From: Incurvaria masculella
Lineage: Eukaryota > Arthropoda > Insecta > Lepidoptera > Incurvariidae
DNA: 64,000 nucleotides
Direction: 5' to 3'
Assembly (NCBI GenBank): GCA_946894095.1
Contig: OX335657.1
Coordinates: 18,476,001 to 18,540,000, forward strand
Shown: positions 1-13,100 of the stretch, piece after piece
Layout: each line of letters starts with the position of its first letter
Position numbering within the stretch: position 1 is the first letter of the stretch
Program-made: the position numbers and the translations under genes
Notes under the pieces: generated by a model
Seen by the model: only the letters and a program-made list of their open reading frames with translations
What the model was told of the DNA's origin: nothing
Databases searched by the model: none

Positions 1-201
1 TGCAGCCAAGTTTAACGTTTTATTTCAAAACCCGCCAGATTTCTGACAAGACAGAATCAAAAGCCGCTAAGTCCGGTTTGACCAATCAGAGTTCTGCATT
101 TTGACAGATAAGCATCATGGCGTAATTGTTTAGAGTAATGGCCGCTCCTACTTTTGTTCGACATTCTGGGCTATGTTTATTCGCGAATATCAATTAAAAT
201 A

Positions 202-2511
202 ATGTCTGATTTGACAAAAAAAATAGAACCAGTTCCCCCAGAACATGCAAGGAAACGAGTTGTTAACAAAAGCAATTGGAAAAAGGAGAAACAAAGACTT
301 GAACGGTGAGTCAAACTTCCATACATTTGTTTTATACAGTATGATGAGGCAATGAGGTATTCACGGAATGAGTTAAGACATTTTTTTTAACAATTATTAC
401 TGACTGTGCTGCTTAGCGTTTATCCTTCATACATAATGCTATGATAATTTATAGTTTTTAAAATATTTTACGCATTTATTAAAAAATATTAATGTTTTTA
501 CGGAAGTGGACACAGATGGCTTATAAAATACCTATTATTATGATGTTATGATATAATCCGAATACACTACATGCGAACTAGGTGCCATGCCAGGATCTTC
601 CTTATATTGGACAGCTACATTGAACTGGATGGACAACATGGACTATTTTCATAGTCTCTTTAACCAACTATATTTTAAAATTTTATCTGACTTACTTTTA
701 AACTGCTCACCCGATTATGATACAACTTCGTACATGTTTTTAGACTTAACATGCACAGGAAAGGCAACCTAAGCTTCAGTTCTTACATTAAGATTATTTT
801 TTATTTTCAGATATTCTGCCTTCTTTCCCAAGTTGCAAACATAAAACAAACACAACTTTTAAATGCCTTACATTGAAGACGCAAGATGTAGCTCGGTATC
901 ACCAAAATTTTTATAAACTGAAGAACAAGGTTGACTAAGACAACTTCATATTGAAACATTGCCTTCTTTCAAAATGCCCCAGAACAAGACTCAAAGATCA
1001 GTCTAGAGGTCCAAAGAATATAAGTGCTAATTACTTTGTAACAATAAGAAATCCGCACAAACAAATCCGGGTATGTAAAAGTGCTTTTATTAAAATTTTG
1101 CAAGTGGGGAAAGATAGAGTTACTGGAATTCTACAGAGATCGTTTAACGATGGAGGAAGTATTGCTAAAGAGAATCGAGGTGAAAATCATAAAAAAACAC
1201 GTTACGATGAGAGAAGAATGAGTGTGATGAAATTTATTGAGTCTATAGAAGCAGCCGAACCTCATTATTGCTGGGCCAAATCGTCCATCAGACTATATTT
1301 ACCACCTGAATTGAACATAAAAAAAACTGTGGAAAATGTATGAAAATCAAGTTGCAACGCCTCTAAAAGTTAAACAATCATTTTTTAGAAATATCTTTAA
1401 CCACAAGTACAACGTAGGTTTTGGTTCTCCCTTGAAAGATACTTGCTCCAGATGTTTTGAATTAAAAAGAAAAATTGAAACTGCACCCAACAACGAAGAA
1501 AAACAATTATACATAGCCCAGAAAGGATTACATTGTCTGAAAGCCAAAGCATTCTATAATATGTTGAAAAAAGAAGATGACGATACCATTTCACTTTCAT
1601 TCGACTGCCAAAAGAACAGCCCACTGCCTAAACTGCCTGACCAAGCAGCTTACTTTAGCAGACAGTTCAATTTATACAATTTCACAGTTGTTATTGGTAC
1701 TTCTAAAGACACTTTAGTTAACGTAAGAACGTATTACTGGTGTGAAAATGAACATCCAAAATCCTCATCAGAAATAGCAAGTGCAGTTTTTGATGCATTG
1801 GTCAGCCTGGATATTCCCAGCGATAGAAAAAGAGTGAGACTGTTTGCTGATGGCTGTGGCGGCCAAAATAAGAATACAACTCTTGTGGGCATGTGCACAA
1901 AATGGCTTTATTCCAATGCACCACCGCACGTGAAAAGACTTGAAATTATATTCCCAATGGTTGGGCACTCCTTTCTACCACCGGACAGGGTTTTTGCAAG
2001 AATTGAAAAGGAAACGAAGAAACTGTCTGTTATATGCGACCCAAAAATGTATGTGGACATATTTAGAAATAACTCGACTGTCGTAAAGCATTTGGGTGTG
2101 GATGTTGAAGTGTATGACTGGAAGAACGAAGTGACTAAAGTATTTAAATCTCCTGGAAGCTGGCACTTCAAATTCAATCCATCCAAAAGATTTGTACTGA
2201 AAAAGAGACGTCAAAACGTTAGCATACAAGGGGAGGAAAACTACAGAAGTGAATTTGGCCGACCAAAATATGTTACTAAGAAAGGAAAAAGTTGCTCGGA
2301 TCTGGTACCCGCAATCAGATGTACTGGCAATATAATTAACATAAAAAAAATGTCTGATGTCTCTTACCTTTTATCAAAACACTACGGTGAAGACTGGAGA
2401 ACTATTGAAAGCCTGATGTATTATAAGGATATTGAAGAAAGTAACGAAAACTCTGAAGAGCGCGATCACCTGGAGTGCGTGCCACTTGAGGAAAATGAAG
2501 ATTTTGTTTAA
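202..2511 (+). pseudogene. Decayed copy of a repetitive insect gene with DUF7869-like C-terminal domain
   Basis: I recognise this as one copy of a very abundant insect protein family of unknown function, usually considered transposon-related. Its hallmarks here are DGCGGQNKN, HSFLPPDRVFARIEK and a CxxC pair near the start of the long open frame. A first exon (202-305) ends at a GTGAGT donor and joins phase-correctly to an acceptor before 811. The frame is then broken three times: one extra base near 831-833, an in-frame TAA at 936-938, and one extra A in the A-run near 1319-1326, which forces the long frame to restart at 1336. From 1336 to the stop at 2509-2511, 391 codons are open. AATAAA follows at 2546-2551. 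The intron (306-810) contains a SINE fragment. Family assignment is from memory. Whether the family is a transposase or a domesticated gene is unclear, and the lesions could partly be sequencing errors. Confidence 0.7.
500..665 (-). repeat. SINE body fragment (composite SINE family)
   Basis: This stretch inside the intron of the decayed gene matches the shared body of the SINE family found in fuller copies at 12660-13062, 21226-21612 and 38872-39275. Shared words are GGTGCCATGCCAGGA and TGAACTGGATGGA. The A-rich tail side lies to the left, so it reads on the minus strand. The Pol III head is missing. Confidence 0.6.
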
Positions 2512-3180
2512 TTTTTTGTATAAGTACCTAACTTACATAGAATTAAATAAATGTTTATTTTTTTAATTTTCTTTTTGCTAATGTTTAGAGTTGTCATACT
2601 AACATTAATATTACAAAAAAAAATTGTGAGACTGATTGAAAAAGTTATGTTTTTATTGCATTTTTTCCATATCTCGGAGCACCCTGTGAGTCGACGAAGA
2701 GCTGGCATAGTTGGGATCAATTTCCGCCTTATCCACTTCAGTGAGAAACAAAACCCTTTAAATCCATGAGTCATTATCAATATCCGCTACATCCAATTTT
2801 TATTGTTGGAATTTATAGCATAACTTGTGAACTGCAATCATTCATAATTTCATCGTTTAATAATACATAGAGTACTTTTTTTAACCATTTTTTTAAAAAT
2901 ATAACTCAAGCCCATCCTTTGCCAGCAGGAAATTTGGAATACTGTAAAATATACCTTTCTGGATCTGGCGGAATTTGATTCTATACGACACAAAGCTTTG
3001 ACAGCTCTCTTTGAATACGACTGTCAGCTACAAAATTACCGCTAGTACGGGCTTAGTCCGGAGGTAAGTCTGCCGCCATTACGAGGACTAACACTAATTC
3101 CGCTCTCTGAACTTAATTTTCCTTAATACGGCAATAGTCCCACCTTAACCCGCGTACTAAAGTTACTCCGCCCACTCTGA
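2512..3180. other. AT-rich flank with no recognised gene
   Basis: After the poly(A) signal at 2546-2551 the sequence is AT-rich and has no convincing coding frame. A CCGCCAGAT word near 2967 (reverse complement) also occurs near position 33. It could be a remnant of terminal inverted repeats around the 202-2511 copy, but the match is too short to call. Confidence 0.4.
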
Positions 3181-3189
3181 ATAACACTG

Positions 3190-3795
3190 TAAATAAAAAA
3201 ATTAGACGTCGTCGTCGTCGTCTGGGTCTTCTGCACGATTTGTGTGCAGGTACGGGTCTAAGGGTATCCCCTATTGCCCGGACTGCTTCTCGGCATGCTC
3301 TGCAGTGCCGGCTCTTGGTCAGCCGCTATAAGCTAGCGGCGGGCTAGGCATCATTTCATCAAGCCATCGGGCAGGCGCTGCATTCGACCACGTCATTCCT
3401 GGCCGAACGACGGGGAGTGCAGCAGCAGCTCTCGGGGCAGCGGACGTCCTTCGGGTGGCCGTGCGTGCAGGGGAGCAAGATTGGTGAGTTGAGGCCGATG
3501 CTTCACCACATGGTGAAGCATCGGCGCGCTCAAACATGCAGCGCGCGAGCTTCACAATGAATTCCTCCACCAGTGGCATCTGCACGTCGTTGGCGATTAT
3601 GTCATTTCTGACGAAGCGCCCGGCCCCCACTATCATGCGGAGGGTGACGTTTTGCTGGACCTTGATTCTCTTCCTCTGAGTAGCTGAGCTTAGCATATAC
3701 CATGCTGGGGCTGCATAGGTGAGTCGCGAGCGGACGTACGTTTTCTCGTACCTCCTCCTCAGTTTCGCTCACAACGGGAATTGAACGCAAAAAAT
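3190..3795 (-). pseudogene. 3' end of a Jockey-like LINE (ORF2 C-terminus)
   Basis: The minus-strand frame 3319-3696 encodes the usual tail of a non-LTR retrotransposon ORF2, with TLRMIVGAGRFVRND and a following VEEFIVKLARCMF. In this family these lie after the reverse transcriptase, near the stop codon. No RT palm is present, so the copy is truncated at its 5' end near 3790. The 3' side ends at a short GAC/GTC run near 3206-3222. It lies directly upstream of the LIN54 promoter region. Confidence 0.7.
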
Positions 3796-4172
3796 AAGAA
3801 TATTGAACGCTTCCGTTGCGTCAGCTGTCAAATTTTTTCGTGTTGGTCATGTTGGTACGATTCGAAAATTGAAATGAGCGCCGCGACGTATTTTCGATAT
3901 TTTAAAAATATTGGGAACTCTTGATCGTTACGTGTTTTATGTAATTTTAATCAAAATTAGGTTAACTATCTTGTTACGCAGTGTTTAGCAAAGGAAGTTA
4001 CGTGAATTACGACACGACAAAGTTTCGAAGTTTATTGTCCCGCGGAGGCAATTTGACAGTTCGATGTCAGTCTAAAATGGCGGCGGAGTTTGAACTATTG
4101 TGCGATTGTGCTGAATAGTCGAAGAACTTTCTATAGTTTGTGTTTATTGGCCGAACCAAAACTTTAGACGCA
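3796..4172 (+). promoter_or_regulatory. Putative promoter and 5' UTR of LIN54
   Basis: This unique stretch precedes the LIN54 start codon. It holds an AAAATGGCGGC word at 4074-4084, like a YY1/Pho site. It also holds three CHR-like TTYRAA hexamers: TTCGAA at 3861-3866, TTCGAA at 4024-4029 and TTTGAA at 4089-4094. CHR elements are the class of site that LIN54 CXC domains bind. No TATA box stands out. The transcription start is not visible from sequence alone. Confidence 0.45.
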
Positions 4173-7100
4173 ATGGAGGAGGTACTACACTTAGACGGGG
4201 TGAGTGTATTTTATACATGTTTCGGATGGCCTTGACATTATTAACTCAGGGAGACCTATTTCCAGCATTCCTCCTCTCTAAAGCTAAACAAGCGAATTTT
4301 CATCTCCAGACCAATGTCTTTTAAAGGGAAGATTTGATATATGTAGTTCCGTAATAAGCCAAACAGCCGGAGTTGGTAAACAACAAAGTGCAAAATGTTA
4401 TAGCGGTTGGTGTGTGTATTCAGGTGCAGTTCGCCGACGAGGGCATGGTGGGTGTGGAGGTGGGCAGCGGGGCGTGCCACTATATGGAGGAGCAGCACAT
4501 GATGATGGATACGGGAGGCGATGAGATCGGTACAGTGCAGGCTGAAATTCACTTTTTTCATACAACCTTACGTTCGGTTGCGCTACTTGCACTTGTAAAT
4601 GAAAGCCAGTTTTTTTAAATCAGTAAATGAATAAATCAAAAAGTGTTTAGAACAAAATACCAAAGAAATCAAACAATACAAAATTATTTATATACGATCC
4701 TGATTTTGGGTAACCGTTCTATTGGCAAACGCACGTTGGACTGAGAGTTTTTTATGGAACGTCTACACGGATGTCTAATACCAAACCCAGTATATTAGCC
4801 TAGCACACCACATGGAAACTATGTCATGCCAGGACCTTGCTTATATTACACGGTTATATTGAACTGAATGGAAAACATGGTAAGTTTTATAAGCTGGTTT
4901 TAATTTTTTTTCACTTTCACTTTTGTAAACTTAGACTAATTATTCCAACTTAGATCGGAACGAACTTGGAAACTTAGATCGCCGAAGTGTCGCGCCACTG
5001 GGCTATTGAGGCTGACAATGATGTATCTCAAATAGTATTTCTGTTAACTGGATCTGGTCTGAAGGATTCGGGCTCTTTTCTTCTCTTTGCTCTAATTTCT
5101 ACACGCCCTGTTGATAGTGTAAAGGAAATAAACATATAAGTGATGTAAGTAAAACTGGTTCCAGTGGGACTGCACGACTATGACGTGGGTGTGGGTAGCG
5201 ACATGCCGGCGCTCGGTGGCGAGGAGGAGGTGCTCACGGTGCAGCGGGCGCCCCCCACACCCACACCCGCCGCTCACACACACACACGCTACTCCGTGAG
5301 ACATTACACTTTGTTATCGTAACGAGGTTTTTCAGGTTCTCAAGTGTTTTTGTTTATTGCTGGAGTCACATTGAAAGAAACATCTCTTCCTTGGTATCTC
5401 GTACGTATACGCATTTTAATGATGTTGAATGTAACACAAATGCTTACGTGAAAGGAACCATATGCTTTTGTACTTTTTATGCTCTAGTGTTAAGTATTAA
5501 TTGACCCGTAAGCTATGCTCTCCATACAAACATGGTAGTAAACCATTTGAAAACCACTGTTCCGATTGAATTGATATCTGGGAGTCTTCAAACGTAATTT
5601 AATTAATAATTAATGGAGAAGTTAAGCATAATAGTCAAGTAAAGTCGGTAAACAATTGAATGAACTCCCTTCCGAGGTATTTCCCCCAAAGTACAACCTC
5701 GGGTCCTTCAAACATGGTGTGAAGAAGCATCTGGCCGGCCGGCATGATTTTTCGCAGCCCACCTGAAAGTTTGAAATCCCATGGGCGTCGTCGGGCACCT
5801 TAAGAGGTCCTGGTGTAAGTATCAAATGGCGATAACATGCAATAGGTCGATTGTTTTAAGTTAAAGCGGTCAAGGCATACACATGAATAGATTTGTTAAC
5901 CTACAGTGTGTTTTTTTTCCAAATTGGTTTTTAAGCACATTTGATAGCTTCATGTCGTCGTAATGTCACCCTCGATGTACTAGGGCTATAAGACCGCATA
6001 AAAAAATATGCAAGCAATGAGTAAGGTATCCCTGTCCACGAACTTAAAGCAATCGAGCTATACGTGGACAAGAAACAAAAATGTTCTGTAAGTGTCTTGC
6101 CAGATCTTCACTGTAATTTAACTGCCTTAATGTTAAAACTGGGTTCAATTCTGACATGCACCACTGTTTTTCTCTTTCCGAGTTCGATAAGTGCATTTAG
6201 TCACGAATGCGGGCTGCTCCATGGTTCGGAATCAATGTAAAACTATAGGTCCCCTTCCCCTACTAGGTGGTAGGGATTAAGCCCGCCCGGGTTGGTACCA
6301 TCGCATTGAATGAAAGATGGTCAAAGCGGCAATGAAAAATAGTCCGTGTTTTCCATCCAGTTCAATGTAGCCGTGCTCATAAAGGGAAGGTCCTGGCATG
6401 GCACCTAATTCGGTAGTTGTGTGGTATTAGCCATCCATGTCAGGTCGCATAAAAAAAAAATCCAATTGCAGTGTGTTGTTTCTCATCCATACCTCCATGT
6501 TATAATATTATAAATGCGAGAGTAACTGTCTGTTATGTTTTTACACACTGAACCAATTTTCAGGAAATTTGGTATAGAGTGTGGATCTTGGGAAGGGACA
6601 TAGGCTACCTTTTGTGGCAAAAACTAAACTCAAAGGGGGTGAAGAGGGGGATGCAAGTTTGTATGGGGAACTCATATAATATAAAATATTAGGTTCTGCC
6701 CGACTTCAGTCCGAAACTACATTGCCCCGAGCGGAGCCGGGTACCTCAGCTGGTACATAAATGTTTAAAGAACAGCTACAGACACAAGAATGGGGCTAAC
6801 TACTAGCTCTGTGGGCCAAAATATAAAATGCCTAGGAATCCAAGTTCGGTATTAGTCAGCCATTTGAAATCTGTAACCGAATAATGGTTTCTCGGTACTT
6901 ACTTAAGCACACGGTAGCCACCTTCCTAATGGTGGCGTAGTGAGAGAACGGACGGTGAGCGCAGGTGAGCGACGACATGGAGCTCGAGCAGCTGGTGCAG
7001 TCGGTGAAGCGCGAGTACGCGGAGCTCACGCAACCGCCGCCGCCGCCGCCTCCCGCGCAGCCCGTGATTCAGCTCCCGCTGCAGCAGAGCGTGCAGGCCG

Positions 7101-10100
7101 TGCTGCAGCACCAGCAGCAGCTGCAGCCCACTGCGCGACCCCTGCAGGTACCCACCGGGCACACCATGTACGTAAATCACTTTTAAGGTGGGCCTTCCCA
7201 CTTAATTACCCATACAAATGTGGAAAGAAAACCATGCAAATATTTCTTGTCGGAGATCCAAAATTATACTCTTTATATATATATTATATAACAGCTTTAT
7301 TTAATCGAACTAGATATTTCTTGACCATTGGCATTGTAAAATTATGTTTGGTTTTAAATTTACAAGGGCCTAAAGTTCAAAACTTCTGTGCAATTTATAT
7401 AATAAGTTTAAACGTGGATTAGTCAACAAAAAAAAAGCATCTAAAAATGAGTTTGAGTTGCCCGTCGGGAAGGGCCACCTTAACGACCGTATCTAGTAGG
7501 CAATTATGTGAATAAATTATTTCATTAACCACCATATTCAGTCATGCATCTACGCTAGTGCGGTCTCGAAACATAGATGCGCTGATCAATTGGTTGATGT
7601 AACTTGCTGAGGTGGACCAATTGGTTAGCCAGCTGATGCGGGGTCTCGTCTCCCAGGGGTGCCCGCCACTACTGCCACTGATCTCCCTGTGAACTGCTGT
7701 GTGAAGGTTTTCTGACTGTCCTTATTTTGTCAAAATTGTCCCGATGTGCGTCCCAAAATTATATTTTTTTATTTCATAGCGGGCGTGTGGCCGATTCGAC
7801 TGGGTTTCTATGGAGATTGAATAAAAGACGGTGACAAATTTGCGAAAGGATGTTACATACTTCTAATATGTTACTAATTCTCGGTTTCCTACATTTATTA
7901 ACTGACATTGTTTGAGGTGATCTATTGTTTTAATGGTATGCAGGTGCCGCTTCCTTTAAAACTAAGGGTCAGTTTACATTACACCCACACCTTAACAGTA
8001 CCCACACGCAATGTAAACTGACCCTATAAGTTTCAATGCTAACAACGAATGTGCAGGTCCAGGTTGCCCGCGCGGCGGTGGGCGTGCGGGAGATCGCTAT
8101 AGCTCCCAAGCCTGCGCCGGCGGAGCGGCGCGCGGCGGGGGTGGGGGCGGGCGCGGGCTCCGGCGCCGCCAAACTGCTGCCGCTGGCCAAGGGCACTGTC
8201 GTCAAAAAGATGGCCATTAGCGGCGTTGTGCAGTCCGGCAAGACGCTTATCGGTGCGTCCGTTTGCTTTTCTATGGCAATGTTTGACATTGCATTATATT
8301 TATTTATCCTTCTTTGGGACGCAGGGAACACTTGGAATCGTCAAACATTTACATTTCATAAAATTAAAGCATAAAAAGTGGTTATCATGGCAAGAGGCTC
8401 ACTTCAGTCTTGATTTTTAAATAAACTCTTACTAAACTTAAATTTTACAAAATCAGCAAAGCTAGCATAAAAAAATATTGTAAAAAAAAGGAAGTCAAAT
8501 CAAATCAAGAAATCAAGAAAATGAGTTCTCGCTGGAGCACAAACTCATCATGACCACATCCACACAACTCATCTGCTCATAGTCAACTGACTGATTGCAG
8601 ATAGCAAGATAACAAAAAAAAAACATAAAGAAAAAGAAGAGTAATCATTAAAATATAATAATAAATAATAAATTAATAGCATCAATAGAATTGTTATTGA
8701 AATAAGGGCAGATTTTGGCTGTAGTGTATTAGTCGGCTGTAAGTGTAGTTATTTTGAAATAAATTCATCTGAAAGTTGCGAGTAACCCTGGACATTGCTC
8801 ACTGGATTGCTCCATGCGCTGCAGGTCAGCTCAACAAGCAGCAGGTGATGCTGGTGAGCGGTGGCGCGCGCGTGAAGCTGGTGCCGGCCTCCTCCGCCGC
8901 CGCCGCCGCCGCCGCTCCCTCCGCCGCCGTCCCCTCCGCCGCCGCCGCGCCCACTGTGCACTACATCAAGACAGAGCCGCAGGTATGCGTACGTACTCAC
9001 CAATGTCGATTGTACATTCCACTGTATGAGCGTACATACTGCTCTCATTCAGGGATGATCATAGTTCTCACTGCGTTGAGCGAACTGCATGTCACGATGT
9101 GGAAGAAATATTGTATCTTCACCCCATGACAAATCTACAGCCATGGCAAAAAATCTGCAGTAACCCTGCACATTTCCCCCACTTTCATTCGCCGATTGAA
9201 TTGCATTGTATTTTACTGCTTTTAACACCTTTCTGAATTTCTGTGTTTGACTGATATCGTGATTATCCATTCATTTCCAATGCCATAAAATATTGTTATG
9301 TAAGAGATGAAAATCAAAAAGTTAACCAAGTCATTCTAAAAATTTACAAACTGTCTTTAAAATTGTGTGTAAATGTGAAAACACAATTAAATTTCGAGGC
9401 CACTCGTTACTATGTAACTTTAAACACTATCACTTGTTGTAGTGTTTTACTAAAAAGGTAGATCACTTCGTCGCGCCCGGGACGTACAGGTGTATCTCAT
9501 ATTTTTTTAATTTGCAGTTGAGTTGAAAAGGTGATAGTTTCTCTGTTTTCTTGCAAATTTTAGTGAATATACTGCAAATGATGCTGTAAAAAATAACCTG
9601 GGAAGAAGCTTTGCTAAGAGTTTAAACATAAATTATAGAGCATATAAATTAATTTATGTATTCTATATATCTATATAAAAGCTATAATTGTGAGATACGC
9701 CTGTATGTCCCGAGTGCGACGTCTTGTATCACTTTAGAGTCTCTCTGCCTACTGGTATTGTTGTTCAAATTCAATTGGAAACAAATTGGATTGGTACGAA
9801 CTCTAGATTTTTTATTGTTCGATGTACATAAAGTCTACAAAAACAGCTACGACACAGTCGAAAATCTAACAGCAGCCATAGAATGTATAAAGCGCCATCA
9901 AACTACAATAATAATAATAATATTATTCTTTATTGCAATCCATACAAAGTACAAAACAATGGCGAGTCATTTATAACATTTTCTTAATCTCTATAATCTC
10001 CCATGTAATTAAATATCTCTATAATATTTTCATAAATTGTATGTAGTGGAAGTTGCAACACTCTATACCCTCTATACTAACTAAATTTGGGCAAAAACTA

Positions 10101-13100
10101 TCTATAGCTGTTTTTTATTCTGCACCCATTATTTATTTATTTTGTGATTTTCTTATGCGGCGGTGCACAGCAATACCATTAGCATCCATTTTTGAGATAA
10201 AACACCTTCACCGTATTAAATGTCAGGGTTGTCACGAAACGTTTTGATTGTGGTGTATGACAGCACATTTAAAAAACCGGCCAAGTGCGAGTCGGACTCG
10301 CACACGAAGGGTTCCGTACCATCGTAAAAAAAAACAAAAAAAACACGTTTTTTGTATGGGAGCCCCCTTTAATTTTAATTATTTTTTAATCTTACCTATT
10401 TGTTGTTGTAGCGGCAAAATAAATACACACTCTGTGAAAATTTTAGCTGTCTACCTGTTACGGTTACTGAGATACAGCCCTGTGACAGACGGACAGACGG
10501 ACGGACGGACGGACGGACGGACGGACGGACGGACGGACAGCGGAGGCTTAGTAATAGGGTTCCGTTTTCACCCTTTGGGTCCGGAACCCTAAAAAAGGCT
10601 TGCCATTTTGAATTTTATAGCTGAAACCTTTCAAAATCGATATCTGAAAGTTCCAGTGGTCAGACAATAATATTTTTTTTCTTTAAACTTGAACCACTGG
10701 TATCCTCGGAGTGAGAGGGCCTCTAAAATCTGAGATCCCTCAGGGACATGGTCGATGTTCCTTAAGGAGATTTTTCAAAGGCTACACGCGTGTGCGCGTG
10801 TGTGTGTGTGCAGGCGGGGGGGACGGTCGCCGCGGCCGGCAGCAACCCGCTGCTCACCAAGATGCTAGTGCAGAGTGAGTACCGCCCCACCGTCTCGTGT
10901 CTCATGCTCGCTACCTTCACAATCAACATTCACGCTGAAGACGCGAGCACATCTGATTGCATCTAGTTTTATACGAGCAAAAGTAAAACCACTTTTAATT
11001 ATTTTTCAAAATTCCTGCTTTTTGACTTTCCAAAATTCCAACTGGTTTAGAAATTCAAAAAAAAAGTTGAAAGATAAATTGATGTTCTGGCTATATTTTA
11101 AACATGTAATGCCAAATAGCTAAAGCCCTCATTCTTAGTTTAAAAAAAACTAAACATTGTGCATGTCACTGCCTAGCTGATAAATCAAAGCGCCAGATAC
11201 TTGCATGCAGTTTTACTTTTAAATTATAAATAGACTAAGTGTCTACTTCATTTCTTTTTTTATTATCAAAACTTGTGGTCATTATTACATTAAACATTGT
11301 TTTACTTATGACTTTATCAAACTGAAAACACTCAACTGTTATCACACTATTAACAATAACAATGATTTCCTTCTATCGGAAGTGCTACATATGTGTTTCT
11401 TTCCAACATTCATGAACTGTTTATGAGTCGTCCAGCACTAAAAGAAGCCATTTGTCCTGAAGATGTAACGTCTTAGTGACCACAGTGTGATTTATTTGTA
11501 GAATGTGGACAGGGCTTCAAAAACAGCAGAGCACTAGATTCGATGTGAGCCTGCTATGCCCAGGAATAAAAGAATAAATGAAGTTGGATGAATGGCGTGC
11601 GTGTGTGTGTACAGACAGCGGTGGCGAACCCGGCACCATCATGGCCAAGCTGGTGAGCGGCGCCAGCAACAACAGCACGCGCTTCTACACCCTGCAGCAG
11701 CAGGTAACTCCCCGCCACACCCCGCCTCACCCCGCCTGGTGTCTGTGCTGTTAACCTTGGAGTTCCCTTGTTTGGAGCCAACCTTGAGTGCAGTAGCCAT
11801 GTCATGGTGATACTTATGCATAGATTCATAGATCTTACTCGTGCTTGGCTTAGCCAAAGAATGGCTTCCGAAAGTCAAATTTGACATTCCCTCCATACAT
11901 TTTACGTCAAAACTGACAGGCGGAAGACATACTTTGGCTTACGCCCGGTTTCACCATCTCCAGCTACAAAAATCCTAAAGTTACCTTTCGGTTACACCAT
12001 ACAAATATGCAATGCAACGGAAAGTTAACTTTAGGATTTCAGGTAGCTGGAGGTGGTGAAAAGTGGGGTTAGCCAAGTACAAGTAATATTTATGAATCTC
12101 AACATTAGAATGGATTATCCTAATTCAATGTGTAAACCACATTTCTTGTATATGTTGTTAAACTTTGAGGACTTCCCTCGTTAGGAGCCAACCTTGGTTG
12201 CAGTAACCATCTCATGGTGACAAGAAAGAAGATGGGTTGAATGCGTATAGAAAAATTTGGTGTTCGTGCTGTTGACCGTTGAAGAGTTCTTTGTTTCGAT
12301 GTCCAGTCAGTCATGATTACCATAAAAATGCATTGTCATCTGAACTGAACCAACATATTAAAATCCAACTCCATCATATAAAAGGAAATGGTTCTAATTC
12401 AGCTAACAATACATACGTACATACATACAAACATTGCAAGTTAAATAAAAGTTTGTAGTAAAAAATATGCAGAACTTATATTCAAACTAACACGTTCTCT
12501 GCTAGCACAGGAAAATACAGGCAAAGCAAGTGTTTAGAAACAACTTCTTATTTGTTTATGGACAGGAAGGTTCCTAGCACTTGTGCTTTCAACAATACTT
12601 TCCCAATGCATATCAACACATTCGTCTTGACATATTGCGTAAATCTTTGATAGGTGATTTTTTTTATGCAACCTGACATAGATGGCTAATACCACACAAC
12701 TACCGTTATGATATTAGCCCAATACACCACATTCCCGAAGGAATTGGGCGCCATGCCAGGACCTTCCATTTATGAGCACGGCTTCATTGGACTGGATGGA
12801 AAACATGTTCAATTTTTCATTGCCGCTTCGACCATCTATTTCATCCAATGCGATGAAACCAACCTGGGCGGGCTTTAACCCTACCACATAGAAGGTGAAG
12901 GGGACCTACAGTTTTACATGGGTTCCGAACCATGGAGCAGCTCGAATTTGTGACGAAATGCACTTATCCAACTCAGAATGAGAAAGAAAGTGGTGTAAGC
13001 GAGGTATTGAACCCAGACCCCTGGTATGCTAGACATGCGCCACTGGGCTATGAGCCGCTCAAATTATGAGCCGAAAGCAATATAGCAATGAGGTGAGTGG

